From Sphingomonadales bacterium (GTDB lineage Bacteria > Pseudomonadota > Alphaproteobacteria > Sphingomonadales > Sphingomonadaceae), in contig JAIXPM010000189.1 in assembly GCA_027486275.1 (NCBI GenBank), positions 1-48,268 on the forward strand: DNA of 48,268 nt, written 5' to 3'. The notes under the pieces are model-generated. The model had not been told where the DNA came from, ran no database searches, and was given only the letters and a program-made list of their open reading frames with translations. Position numbers and translations under genes: made by a program. How positions within the stretch are numbered: the stretch's first letter is position 1; each line of letters opens with the position of its first letter. Below, in pieces: positions 27,406-36,871 of this stretch.

Positions 27406-28703
27406 CCGATCCCCGCACCTTGCTCGATACAGCGCCGATGAGGCCGGCGCAAATCGTCGCGATTGCCGTCACCGTCGGGCTCAACGCCATCGATGGCTTC
27501 GACGTGTTGTCGATCAGCTTTGCGTCGCCCCTCATCGCCCGCGACTGGGGCGTGGACCGCGCCTCGCTGGGTGCTATTTTGTCGATGGAACTCATCGGGA
27601 TGGCTTTGGGCTCGTTGATGCTTGGTGGGGTGGCCGATCGCCATGGCCGCCGGCCCACGATCATTGGTTGCCTGGCTGTGATGGCCGCCGGCATGGCGGG
27701 TGCTGCAACGGCCGGCTCGATTGGCGCGCTGGCCGGTTGGCGACTGCTCACCGGGCTGGGGATCGGCGGGATGCTGGCCGCCATTAATGCCATGGCCGCC
27801 GAACTGTCCAATGACCGTTGGCGCGCCTTGTCGTTATCATTGATGGTCATCGGTTACCCGCTGGGGGCCATCATCGGCGGATTAGCGGCCATCATGTTGC
27901 TCGGCAGTGGCGATTGGCGGCCAGTGTTTGTTTTCGGGGCAGCGATCACCCTGCTTTTCGTGCCGCTGGTCTGGTGGACATTACCCGAATCGCCGGCGTT
28001 TCTGGCGATGCGACAGCCGAGCGGCGCACTGCATCGGCTCAATCATTCGCTGGCGCGCCTTGGGCATGGTGCAGTCAGCGCGCTGCCGGAGCTTGTTGCT
28101 ACTGCGCCGCGCGCCACGTTGAGTGATTTGCTAGCGCCGCAGCTGCGCCGCACAACGCTACTTATCACAGCGGCCTATTTCGCGCACATCGTCACTTTCT
28201 ATTTCATCCTGAAATGGATCCCAAAGATCGTAGTGGACATGGGCTTTGCCGCGACTGCGGCGGGTGGAGTTCTGGTCTGGGCCAACGTCGGCGGCGCCGC
28301 CGGCGGTGCGGTTTTTGGCCTGTGCGCTCAGCGGCTCGGGCTCAAGCGCCTGACGATTGCAGTACTGGCGGGATCGGCCTCCATGGTGATGGTCTTTGGT
28401 CGCGGCCAGAGCGATCTGGCGCGGCTGGCTCTGGTTGCGGCCGCTGCCGGCTTCTTCACCAACGCCGGGGTCGCTGGGCTGTATTCGCTTTTTGCGCAGG
28501 CCTTCCCAACGTCGCTGCGCGCTACCGGCACCGGTTTTGCCGTCGGTGTCGGCCGCGGCGGTGCGGCGCTGGCACCTTGGTTGGCTGGCCTGCTGTTTCA
28601 GGCCGGCCTCGATCTGCAACCGGTAGCGATCATAATGGCGACAGGATCGATCGTCGGCGTTTCCGCCCTGCTGCTCCTGCGGCTGCGCGTCAGCGCACTC
28701 TAG
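27402..28703 (+). CDS. Aromatic acid:proton symporter (MFS, AAHS family)
   Basis: 433 residues, about 12 membrane segments. Family signature in helix 1: VGLNAIDGFDVLSISFASPL. Then GGVADRHGRRPTIIG (the loop 2-3 motif), LTGLGIGGMLAAINAMAAEL, and a late FPTSLRATGTGFAVGVGRGG. AAHS members such as PcaK, VanK and BenK import benzoate-type acids, so protocatechuate, vanillate or a similar acid is the likely cargo. It starts inside the stop codon of the broken marR gene and stands alone otherwise, between two groups of relics. A second, decayed relative lies at 42450-42715. Confidence 0.9.
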   Translation: MTDPRTLLDTAPMRPAQIVAIAVTVGLNAIDGFDVLSISFASPLIARDWGVDRASLGAILSMELIGMALGSLMLGGVADRHGRRPTIIGCLAVMAAGMAGAATAGSIGALAGWRLLTGLGIGGMLAAINAMAAELSNDRWRALSLSLMVIGYPLGAIIGGLAAIMLLGSGDWRPVFVFGAAITLLFVPLVWWTLPESPAFLAMRQPSGALHRLNHSLARLGHGAVSALPELVATAPRATLSDLLAPQLRRTTLLITAAYFAHIVTFYFILKWIPKIVVDMGFAATAAGGVLVWANVGGAAGGAVFGLCAQRLGLKRLTIAVLAGSASMVMVFGRGQSDLARLALVAAAAGFFTNAGVAGLYSLFAQAFPTSLRATGTGFAVGVGRGGAALAPWLAGLLFQAGLDLQPVAIIMATGSIVGVSALLLLRLRVSAL

Positions 28704-28833
28704 GTTGATCAGCCTTCTGTCGGCGTCACGGTGCGCTGTGCATCAGCGGCGAACGATGATGCGCCTGGCATGGCCATTAATCCGAGATAAGATCGGGTTC
28801 GGCCGGCACCGGATCGCAGATTCATACACAGAC

Positions 28834-29173
28834 TTAGGGGAACCGTTCGACGACGGGATAGGTCTCCGCTCTGATGCGCGGTCGAGCCTTTCGGTCTTTA
28901 ATGGCATTTCCGAGGCCACGCCATCCGGCCCGATCAGAAAGCCGTGAAAACGACATCGCGAATTTTCGCCTTCCTTGATGCCCACCGAGAATGGGGCAGC
29001 ATCCGGTGCAGGCACGGATTGCGCAGCACAACAATGCTGCAATCCAGCTAGCGCTAAACAACGATTTATTCGCCGCAAATCGTCCGCCCCATGGGCCTGC
29101 GATCGACTTCATTGTCCCAAGCGGCAACATACCAACGGTTACTGACCCAGGTAACCGGCAGCTTGTGCATCAT
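28834..29173 (-). pseudogene. Relic of a Rieske aromatic-ring oxygenase/O-demethylase alpha subunit
   Basis: Reading the minus strand gives WYVAAWDNEVDRRPMGRTIC, the N-terminus of phthalate-dioxygenase/vanillate-demethylase-type oxygenases. In-frame stops follow. In another frame comes APFSVGIKEGENSRCRFHGF with LIGPDG and MP, the second half of the Rieske cluster (CxxH). In a third comes RIRAETYPVVER. At least two frameshifts and two stops separate these pieces, the first Cys-x-His pair is gone, and the catalytic domain (about 250 residues) is missing. It is a dead remnant of an enzyme that probably acted on a substituted benzoate. It ends close behind the MFS gene at 29191. Confidence 0.7.
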
Positions 29174-29190
29174 GGTCCAAGGCGTTCAGC

Positions 29191-30525
29191 TTACTCGCTA
29201 TCGACCGAAGCAGTGGCCGTGAGATCAGCGCGCAGCGTGCGCGCGCCGGCAAAATAGTGAAAGGCCGCCCAGATGTTGGCCAGCCCGATGATAACCAGCG
29301 CATAGCGCAGCGATTCATTGCCATAGCTGGGACCCAGCGCATCGCTGAGGATGCCGGTGACAAACGGCCCCATGCCAAGGCCAATGAGGGTCTGCACAAA
29401 CAGCAACACCGAAGCGGCAACTGCGCGCATCCGCAGGGTCACCAATCCCTGCGTCATGGCGAACGACGGCCCAAAGAACACCGATGCCAGTACGACCATG
29501 ACGGCGAAACTGGGCGCCACCACCGCCATGTCTGCCGACAGATAGGCTAGGAACTGGAAGGGCACCATCACCAGCGTGGCGATGCCGGGCACCCACAGAT
29601 ACCAGCGTTTGTCGTCGAACCGAACGCTCAGCCGGTCTGCCAGAACGCCGCCGAGCAGAGTGCCGATGGTGGCGATGCCGGCAAATAACGCCAGCCAGCT
29701 TCCTGCTTCAGAGGCCGACATTGCGTGGCTGCGGATGAAGAATGGCGCGTTCCAGGTGCTGCCGCCATACCAGACGGCGGAATGCAGGGCGGCCGCCAGG
29801 CTGAGGTGCCGGAAACTTGGCTTCTTCCACAGAAAAGACAGAACATCGCGAATTGGCGGCGTTGTGCTTGTTGCTGCGCGCGAGATGGCCGCGGCGCCGT
29901 CGGCACCGCCGCGAGCGGGCTCGCGCATGGTGAACAGCACAAGCAACCCGATGATAATCCCTGGGACGCCTGCCAATATGAAGGTCATCCGCCAGCCGAC
30001 GAGATCACTGCCCCAGCCGCCGAGCAGGCTACCGAGCGAAACGCCTATGGGCACGCCCAGCGCATAGATCGAAAGCGCGGTCGCGCGTTCCTTGGTTGGG
30101 AAATAATCAGCAATTAGCGAGTGCGACGGCGGGCTGCCGCCTGCTTCGCCCACGGCGGTACCAACGCGCGCCAGCAACAATGTGACAAAGCCGGTGGCCA
30201 GCCCGCAAAGCGCGGTCATAACACTCCAGACAATCAGTGCCGCCGAAAGCACTTTGGTACGGCTGGTGCGGTCAGCCAGTGCAGCGATGGGAATGCCGAG
30301 CGTTGCATAAAACAACGCAAAGGCGATCCCACCGAGAAAGCCGAGCTGCGTGTCACTGAGGTTGAATTCGCCTTTGATCGGCTGGATTAAGATGCCCATG
30401 ATCGTGCGATCAACCACGTTGATAACATAGCCGAACACCAGCACCGCCAGTACATAGTGGCGATACCCCAGCCGCAGCCGCGGCGCTGTATCGGAGCGTG
30501 CCATGTTTTCGCTATTGGCCGTCAT
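29191..30525 (-). CDS. MFS transporter, Spinster-like
   Basis: 444 residues with about 12 membrane segments. Family marks are VLVFGYVINVVDRTIMGILI, LADRTSRTKVLSAALIVWSV, ARVGTAVGEAGGSPPSHSLI and DYFPTKERATALSIYALG, all typical of the Spinster-type group common in sphingomonads. It starts 14 nt inside the end of the IlvD-type gene, with GGAGGGG nine nt before the ATG, so the two are one operon. It probably imports the substrate, or exports a product, of the 30-42 kb pathway; the cargo is unknown. Confidence 0.88.
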   Translation of the reverse strand: MTANSENMARSDTAPRLRLGYRHYVLAVLVFGYVINVVDRTIMGILIQPIKGEFNLSDTQLGFLGGIAFALFYATLGIPIAALADRTSRTKVLSAALIVWSVMTALCGLATGFVTLLLARVGTAVGEAGGSPPSHSLIADYFPTKERATALSIYALGVPIGVSLGSLLGGWGSDLVGWRMTFILAGVPGIIIGLLVLFTMREPARGGADGAAAISRAATSTTPPIRDVLSFLWKKPSFRHLSLAAALHSAVWYGGSTWNAPFFIRSHAMSASEAGSWLALFAGIATIGTLLGGVLADRLSVRFDDKRWYLWVPGIATLVMVPFQFLAYLSADMAVVAPSFAVMVVLASVFFGPSFAMTQGLVTLRMRAVAASVLLFVQTLIGLGMGPFVTGILSDALGPSYGNESLRYALVIIGLANIWAAFHYFAGARTLRADLTATASVDSE

Positions 30526-32197
30526 CGATCAGCACCCCTCCGCTTCGCATTGGCTGCACCTGGCGCCGATACTGGCCGAGATAGCCGCCTGCCGGGTTGA
30601 GTGCCATTGGAGGATTGCGGAGCCGACGCTCAGCGAGGATCTCAGCGCCCACCAACAAGTCGATGCGCTTGGCGTCCACATCAATTTCGATCTCATCGCC
30701 ATCCTCAACAAGCCCAAGCGGGCCACCAGCGGCGGCCTCCGGTGAAATCTCGCCAATCACAAGCCCCTTGTTGACCAGGCCCGACAATTGCCCGTCGGAA
30801 ACAACCGCGACGCTGTTGGCCAGCCCTTTGTTGTAGAGGGTGAACACCACAGTGGAAACCGCGCCGCCCATCGCCGGGCCACCGACAAGGCCCATACCAC
30901 GCACCACCAGCACGTCGCCGGCCTTGACTGTGCCGGCATTGATCGCCGCCATGGCCTCCGCCGGTGCTTCGTGAACCACAGCGCGGCCGCGAAACTGCAT
31001 TGGCCGGCCTGGGTCGCGTGCACCGATCTTGATGATACCGCTTTCGGGCGCCAGCGAGCCGCGGACGATGACGATCGCCGGCTTATCAGAAAAGGCCGCA
31101 TCCAGGGGGCGGATCACGTCGTCGTCGCCGATTTCAGCGTCGGCAAGTTCTTCGGCTAGTGACCGGCCGGACGCAACTGTTACGCCGGTATCGAGCAGGG
31201 GCGCTACCCGTTTCATGACGCTGCGCGCGCCGCCGGCGGCTTCGAGTTGCTCGATCGAATGATCGCCATTGGGTCGCACGGCCGTCAGCATCGGCACGGT
31301 GGCGCCCAGTTCATCAACAAGCGCCCAGACGTCGATATCGACCCCAGATTCAGTTGCGACCGCCTGCAAATGCCGGATACAGTTGATCGACCCAGACACC
31401 GCAAGCAGGGTGGCAACCGCGTTTCGGAAGGCCGCGGGTGTAAGGATTTGGCGCGGCGTGCGCCCGGCCAGCACCATTTCCACAATGCGCGTGCCGGCGG
31501 CGGCGGCATCGGCGAACATCTTGGGGCTGTTGGCCAGAACGGGGGCAGCGCCGGCAATCGTCATCCCCAGCGCTTCGCAGACAATGTGCATCGAATTGGC
31601 GGTGCCCATTCCCGAGCACACGCCGGGGCCGCGAATGGCATTCTCAGTCATGGCGTGAAGGTCATCCACCTTGACCACGCCCGAGGCGACGCCGGCTGAT
31701 TTCAGAAACACGTCTTCGATATCGACATGTTGGCCATCCAACATGCCGCTGCCCTGATAGCCGCCGATCACCAGCAGGGTGGGAATATTGAGCCGGCCCG
31801 CCGCCATCAGATGTGCCGGGGGCGTCTTGTCGCACGATGTGAGGCAGATCATGCCATCAAGCTGGGCGCCTTCAACCTGCACTTCGATATCATTCACGAT
31901 CAAATCGCGTGAGGACAGGATGTAAGCGCCGCGGCCGCCCGGGCTAATGATGAAATCCGACGGGGCAGTGGTGCGGATTTCAATGGGCAGCCCGCCAGCG
32001 GCGCGAATGGCATCCTTCACCACGGCGGCCACACCATCCAGATGCGCAAAGCAGATGGCCAGTTCCGACGAACTGTTGATGACAGCGATCTTGGGCTTTG
32101 CCATATCGGCATCGGTCAACCCGAGCGCACGCCATTGGGCGCGGCGTACCGCCCAGTGCGGAGAACCGACCGCGTAATTGCTGCGCAGCTTCATCAT
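30512..32197 (-). CDS. IlvD/Edd-family dehydratase
   Basis: 561 residues. Enzymes of this family use an Fe-S cluster to remove water from 2,3-dihydroxy acids, giving 2-keto acids (branched-chain synthesis, sugar-acid breakdown). Cluster cysteines are in CLTSCDKTPPAHLMAAGR and GPGVCSGMGTANSM; the C-terminal domain has VVRGMGLVGGPAMGG and SVAVVSDGQLSG. The start at 32197 follows GGGG at a 5-nt spacing. A separate operon with a transporter, beside LysR and a large catabolic operon, argues for a catabolic dihydroxy or sugar acid rather than valine/isoleucine synthesis. Its exact substrate cannot be told from sequence. Confidence 0.88.
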   Translation of the reverse strand: MMKLRSNYAVGSPHWAVRRAQWRALGLTDADMAKPKIAVINSSSELAICFAHLDGVAAVVKDAIRAAGGLPIEIRTTAPSDFIISPGGRGAYILSSRDLIVNDIEVQVEGAQLDGMICLTSCDKTPPAHLMAAGRLNIPTLLVIGGYQGSGMLDGQHVDIEDVFLKSAGVASGVVKVDDLHAMTENAIRGPGVCSGMGTANSMHIVCEALGMTIAGAAPVLANSPKMFADAAAAGTRIVEMVLAGRTPRQILTPAAFRNAVATLLAVSGSINCIRHLQAVATESGVDIDVWALVDELGATVPMLTAVRPNGDHSIEQLEAAGGARSVMKRVAPLLDTGVTVASGRSLAEELADAEIGDDDVIRPLDAAFSDKPAIVIVRGSLAPESGIIKIGARDPGRPMQFRGRAVVHEAPAEAMAAINAGTVKAGDVLVVRGMGLVGGPAMGGAVSTVVFTLYNKGLANSVAVVSDGQLSGLVNKGLVIGEISPEAAAGGPLGLVEDGDEIEIDVDAKRIDLLVGAEILAERRLRNPPMALNPAGGYLGQYRRQVQPMRSGGVLIDDGQ

Positions 32198-32331
32198 CTC
32201 TACCCCCGGCCCGCCGTCAAACGCGGCGGATTTATCACATATCAATATGGCGTTCCGGGTCGCGCCAGAAGGCATCATCCGGGCGAGACAGTATTCTCGA
32301 TTCGTGAATAATGTAGCGCTGCAATGCGCTT

Positions 32332-33228
32332 TCAGCGCGAAGACCAGATCGCCGGATCGGCAAAACGCTCACGCAGGAAATCGAGCACAGCTGCTGTACG
32401 GCTGTCAGCGACGCGCGCACTGGGAACGAGCGCCTTGAGCCACAGCCGTGCAGGCGGGTATTCCGACAGCAGCGCGACAAGGCTGCCATCGGCAATCGCA
32501 TCACGGGCCACAAAATCCGGCAAGATTGCGATGCCGACGCCGCGCCGTGCCGCCTCCAGCAGAACGCGGCCATCGTTGGCCGAAAGGCGCGGACGAACTT
32601 CCACGGCCAGTTCGCCGGTGGCACTTTCGAAACGCCAGGTCGAGCCATAGAGCACCGATACCAGCGCCTGATGATTGACCAAGTCCCGCGGGTGTTCGAG
32701 GTCCGGCGCACTCGCCAGATAGGTCGGACTGGCGCACAGCCGGCACGGATACGCACTCAGCGGCACGTCGGTGACATTCGGATAGGTTGCCGAGCGCGCC
32801 GAGATCGCCAGGTCGTATCCTTCCTCCACCGGATTGACCGACCGGTCGAGCAACACCAGATCCAGATTGATGCCAGGATTGGCGACGGCGAAATCGCTCA
32901 GCAGGCCACCGAGCACGATTGAGGTCAGCGTTGAAGGCGCTTTGATGCGCAAACTGCCTTCAACCTTGCCGCGACGCCGGGCACGCTGCAGCGTGTCATC
33001 AAAATCCGCCATCAATTGCAGGCATTTGGGCAACATCTCGGTGCCGACTTCAGTGAGTCTAAGTTTGCGGGTCGATCGTATGAACAGCGCCGCACCCATC
33101 TGGTGTTCGAGCTGCGAAATGCGCTTGGTAATTACCGACGGCGAAACCCCGGCATCACGGGCAGCGCTGGAAAAGCTGCCGCCGCGCGCTGTGTTCACAA
33201 ATGCGCGAATGTTGAGCAGAGAATCCAT
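32332..33228 (-). CDS. LysR-type regulator of the 30-42 kb operons
   Basis: 298 residues. Standard LysR build: winged HTH at residues 1-60 (GGSFSSAARDAGVSPSVITK, then LEHQMGAALFIRSTRKLRLT) and an effector domain (SLRIKAPSTLTSIVLGGLLS; GYDLAISARSATYPNVTD). It resembles the subgroup with this cofactor-domain pattern often called AaeR/PecT-like. It sits divergent from the TonB receptor operon, with 190 bp between the starts, and upstream of the IlvD gene on its own strand. So it is placed to control both. The ATG at 33228 was chosen because the HTH begins there; an upstream extension is possible but unsupported. Confidence 0.9.
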   Translation of the reverse strand: MDSLLNIRAFVNTARGGSFSSAARDAGVSPSVITKRISQLEHQMGAALFIRSTRKLRLTEVGTEMLPKCLQLMADFDDTLQRARRRGKVEGSLRIKAPSTLTSIVLGGLLSDFAVANPGINLDLVLLDRSVNPVEEGYDLAISARSATYPNVTDVPLSAYPCRLCASPTYLASAPDLEHPRDLVNHQALVSVLYGSTWRFESATGELAVEVRPRLSANDGRVLLEAARRGVGIAILPDFVARDAIADGSLVALLSEYPPARLWLKALVPSARVADSRTAAVLDFLRERFADPAIWSSR

Positions 33229-33418
33229 CGATTTTTGCCAATATGTGAAAACTGAACGCGCATTTTCTATCGTTCTCAAGCAGGTATGACAACGATAATA
33301 CCGCAAGACGCGTTGTCAGGCACAGCTTGCCTTATGGGCGTCAAAAGCGGCTTAAGCCGAAATTACGATGCAGGCTCGGGCGGCTTAACGCACTGTGCCA
33401 AAAGGGGGGGACGCCAGC

Positions 33419-35755
33419 ATGACAAAAGCTCGGAATATTTTCGTAGGTTTTCGTGGCCGTAGTGGCCTCTTTGCTGGCGCTGCCGCCCTCACTATTGCGG
33501 CGCCGCTTTGCGCCCAGACGACACCCCCTGCAAACGCTGCGGCAGCGAACGCCCCGGCGGGTCTGGAAGAAATCGTCGTTACCGCTACCAGGCGCGCCGA
33601 AAACCTGCAGGACGTCAGCATCGCCGTCACAGCCGTCGGTGCGGCCCGGTTGCAGAGCGCCAACATCACGGCGATCGAGGGGTTGCAGGTGCTGGTGCCG
33701 AACATCAGCTTTGGCAACGATTTCGGTGTTGCAAAGATTTTCGTGCGCGGCGTCGGCACCAATACGTCAACGAATGGCTCTGATCCGGCTGTCGCTATGT
33801 ACGTTGATGGTGCGGTGATCGCGCGCCCCGAAGCCCAATTTACCGGCCTGTTCGATCTGGAGCGTGCCGAAGTCTTGCGCGGGCCGCAGGGCACCCTCTT
33901 TGGCCGCAATGCCGTCGGCGGCGCCATCAGCCTTGTGACGGCCAAGCCGACCAAGGAAGTGGCTGGCTATGGCCGCATTACCGTCGGCAGTTACAAGAAC
34001 ATTCTGGCAGAAGGCGCGATTGGCGGACCGGTTATCGATGGCTTGCTCTATGCGCGCGCAGCGTTCCGGGTGAACGATCGCAATGGCTTCGGAAAGAATA
34101 ACTTCACGACGACCGATGTCGATGATCTCAACACCAAGATGGGCCGCGTGCACCTGCTGTTTGATGGCGGCGGGCCGGTAACCTTGCTGCTGTCAGGCGA
34201 AATCTATGAACAGGACGATCATTCGGCTGCGATCAAATACAAGCAGCCGGCCTATCCCGACCAACCAACATTGTTCCCGTTCGGGGTCGGCGGTTTCGCC
34301 ACCAATCCACGTGATCTGAACGGCGAATACGATAACCGTTTCCAGAACAAGACGCACAGCTTCACAGGCACGCTGCAGTGGGAAGCAAGCGACGAGATTA
34401 CCCTCAAGAGCATCACCAACTACCGCAAGTTCAACGAGCAGCTGCTGCAGGATTTGGACATGTCGTCCACGATCAACTCGCTGGCAACAACCAACCGTGC
34501 CACTACGATCCAGAACCGGAACCCCTACAGCAAGCAGTTCAGCGAAGAGCTTCAGTTGATTTACAGCGGCCCGCGCTTCAAAGCGACGGTGGGTGCGTTC
34601 TATTTTGATGAAAGCTTTGGCGCCCTGCCAAACACCATCGGCCTCACGCCAACCGGCGGCCAGGCGTCGAACAACGCTGTGCTCGCCGCTGCCGGTTTCC
34701 CGACTTCGAACCCGGCGCCGCCGCGATTCAACACGCTGTTCAGCGAACAGAATGCCAAAGCTTGGGCGGTGTTCGGTGAAGCCAATTACGCCGTCACGGA
34801 GCAGATTTCGCTAACCGCCGGCGGCCGATACAGCTCGGAAAAGCGCGACATGCGCAACGCCGGCCGCATTATCGCCCGCGGAGGCCTTGGCCCAGTTCTG
34901 TCTACCGATTATTCGGATGACGCCAGCTTCAAGGATTTTACGCCTCGTCTCGGAGTCGAGTACCGGCCTAACGACGCCCTGATGCTTTATTACAATTACT
35001 CGGAAGGCTTCAAAAGCGGATCGGGCGAGCTGACCATCGCCACCAACCCGATCATCGGCCCCGAAACCATCCAAGCGCATGAAATCGGGTTCAAGTCCGA
35101 GTGGTTTGACCGTACGCTGATCGTCAACATTGCAGCGTTTACCAACACGCTCCAAGGCCTGCAGATCAACCGTACGATCTTTGACCCGATCGCAGGATTC
35201 CGGACGGTGTATGAAAATGCCACCCGAACAAAGGCGAAGGGTGTCGAACTCGACCTGAGTTGGTTGGTTACCGAAAGTTTCCGGTTCGATTTTTCGGGCA
35301 CTTATCTTGATTCCGTGTTCGACAATTTCAGCGCTGCTGATCCGCTCAATGCTCGCAATGTGGTTGGCTCGCCGGTTTTCTCTCCCATCAACGTTGATTT
35401 GACCGGCAATGCGACGCGCTATGCGCCGAAATTCGCCTTCAATATCCACCCGCAATATGATGCAACGCTTGGCAATGGCGGCAAGCTCAGTGTGTCGGCC
35501 GACGTCAGCTACAAGTCGCGTCAGTTCCACACCGAGTTCAATCGTCTCGAGATGAGCTCGGCGCCATACACGCTGGTCAGCGCGCGCATCGGCTACACGT
35601 CGCCAGACGGCAAGATCAACGGCCAGATTTTCGTGGACAATTTGTTCAACAAGCTTGTTGAAGCTGGCACCTTTGCCGTTTCAACCAGCCGGTCGATCGG
35701 CCGTACATTCCTGCCGCCGCGCGTTTTCGGTGCGACGGTCGGTTATCGCTTCTGA
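33419..35755 (+). CDS. TonB-dependent outer-membrane receptor of the aconitase-X operon
   Basis: 778 residues: signal peptide region (MTKARNIFVGFRGRSGLF...AAPLCAQ), TonB-box-like EEIVVTATRRAENLQDVSIA, a plug with ERAEVLRGPQGTLFGRNAVG and GAISLVTAKP, and a barrel ending VFGATVGYRF with terminal Phe. The plug type is that of the large sphingomonad receptor group used for diverse organic nutrients. AGGGGGGGA precedes the ATG. Its stop overlaps the start of the oxygenase gene (TGATG), starting an 8.5-kb chain of overlapping or adjacent genes to 41965. Ligand unknown. Confidence 0.92.
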   Translation: MTKARNIFVGFRGRSGLFAGAAALTIAAPLCAQTTPPANAAAANAPAGLEEIVVTATRRAENLQDVSIAVTAVGAARLQSANITAIEGLQVLVPNISFGNDFGVAKIFVRGVGTNTSTNGSDPAVAMYVDGAVIARPEAQFTGLFDLERAEVLRGPQGTLFGRNAVGGAISLVTAKPTKEVAGYGRITVGSYKNILAEGAIGGPVIDGLLYARAAFRVNDRNGFGKNNFTTTDVDDLNTKMGRVHLLFDGGGPVTLLLSGEIYEQDDHSAAIKYKQPAYPDQPTLFPFGVGGFATNPRDLNGEYDNRFQNKTHSFTGTLQWEASDEITLKSITNYRKFNEQLLQDLDMSSTINSLATTNRATTIQNRNPYSKQFSEELQLIYSGPRFKATVGAFYFDESFGALPNTIGLTPTGGQASNNAVLAAAGFPTSNPAPPRFNTLFSEQNAKAWAVFGEANYAVTEQISLTAGGRYSSEKRDMRNAGRIIARGGLGPVLSTDYSDDASFKDFTPRLGVEYRPNDALMLYYNYSEGFKSGSGELTIATNPIIGPETIQAHEIGFKSEWFDRTLIVNIAAFTNTLQGLQINRTIFDPIAGFRTVYENATRTKAKGVELDLSWLVTESFRFDFSGTYLDSVFDNFSAADPLNARNVVGSPVFSPINVDLTGNATRYAPKFAFNIHPQYDATLGNGGKLSVSADVSYKSRQFHTEFNRLEMSSAPYTLVSARIGYTSPDGKINGQIFVDNLFNKLVEAGTFAVSTSRSIGRTFLPPRVFGATVGYRF

Positions 35756-36861
35756 TGACGCCCGATCTGTCGCCCTGCGGTGATCAGGCGGCCTGGCAAT
35801 CCAGCGACTTTGCGTCGCCGGCTGACTGGTCGCTGGTCCTGGACGACGAAGATCGGGCTGAACTTGTTGCCGCGGCGGATCGCTTGCGGCAGGCGGGGCG
35901 ACTTGAGCCGGTCGAGGCGTTGACGCAGGCAGATTTCGATTTGCCGCGTCTCGCCCCGCGGTTGGCACAGGCCTATGCCGATGTCCGTTCCGGGCGCGGC
36001 TTTGTCGTTTTGCGAGGATTGCCGCGCGCCGACGTTGATCTGGCAACGTTTACGGCCATCACCTGGGGCGTTGGCACCTGGTTCGGTCGGACGATCTCGC
36101 AAAATGCCGCTGGTCGGCTGGTCGAGCATGTCTGCGACACCAGCAAGAACGATGCGACGCCGCGCATGTATGCGTCGTCATTCGAGCTGTCGCTTCATAA
36201 TGATGTGACGGCGATGCTGTCTCTGGCTTGCTGGCAACCCGGCGTGACGGGCGGCGAAAATCTGCTCGGAAGCGGTCTCGGCATCCACGATGAGATTGCC
36301 CGTACGAGGCCCGATTTGCTCAAGGTGCTTTATCGAGGCTTCCACTACCACCGGCTTGGTGAGGAAGCTGAAGGCGCGCCGCCTTATTCGCCATGGCGGA
36401 TGCCGGTTTTTTCGCGCGCCAATGGTCAGGTTAGTGTCCGTTATCAACGCACCGGATTTCTTGCTGCGCACCATGATTTCGGACTGGGGCTGACCGAAGC
36501 GGAACTCGACGCCGCTGATCTGTTTGAATCGCTCGCCCGCGATCCGCGCTTCCACCTTGAGGTGTCCCTCGGCGCTGGCGACATGGCCATCATCAACAAT
36601 TATTCAGTGATGCATGCCCGCCGCAGCTTCACCGATGGCGACACGCTGGAAACACGCCGCCGGCTGGTGCGCTACTGGTTCGACAACGACGATTTTCGCA
36701 ATGTCCTGCCCGAGCTTAATTTGTTTGCCGAAGGCAATGGCATCCCGCCGCAGCCCGGACGCCGCTGCACCTATGACTTCGCTCGTCTGATCCGCGAGGC
36801 GCCGCCGGAAATGCTCGGCGGCCACTGGCGAAAGACAGCGCTCGCCCGGACGGCATCGTGA
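35755..36861 (+). CDS. TauD/TfdA-like Fe(II)/2-oxoglutarate-dependent oxygenase
   Basis: 368 residues. Iron-binding facial triad visible as H148 and D150 (ELSLHNDVTAML) and H287 (YSVMHARRSF), with arginines R301-R303/R306 (TRRRLVRYWF) for 2-oxoglutarate. Other family features are RSGRGFVVLRGLP and GDMAIINNYSVMH. These enzymes hydroxylate small acids or cleave ethers and sulfonates by hydroxylation. It is translationally coupled to the TonB receptor and followed after 10 bp by aconitase X, so it probably performs an early oxidation of the imported compound. The substrate is not predictable from sequence. Confidence 0.85.
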   Translation: MTPDLSPCGDQAAWQSSDFASPADWSLVLDDEDRAELVAAADRLRQAGRLEPVEALTQADFDLPRLAPRLAQAYADVRSGRGFVVLRGLPRADVDLATFTAITWGVGTWFGRTISQNAAGRLVEHVCDTSKNDATPRMYASSFELSLHNDVTAMLSLACWQPGVTGGENLLGSGLGIHDEIARTRPDLLKVLYRGFHYHRLGEEAEGAPPYSPWRMPVFSRANGQVSVRYQRTGFLAAHHDFGLGLTEAELDAADLFESLARDPRFHLEVSLGAGDMAIINNYSVMHARRSFTDGDTLETRRRLVRYWFDNDDFRNVLPELNLFAEGNGIPPQPGRRCTYDFARLIREAPPEMLGGHWRKTALARTAS

Positions 36862-36871
36862 CGCCACGGCG

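Noticed and set aside
28704..28833. Possible continuation of the Rieske relic toward the MFS gene
   Set aside because: No further similarity to an oxygenase catalytic domain could be read in any frame.
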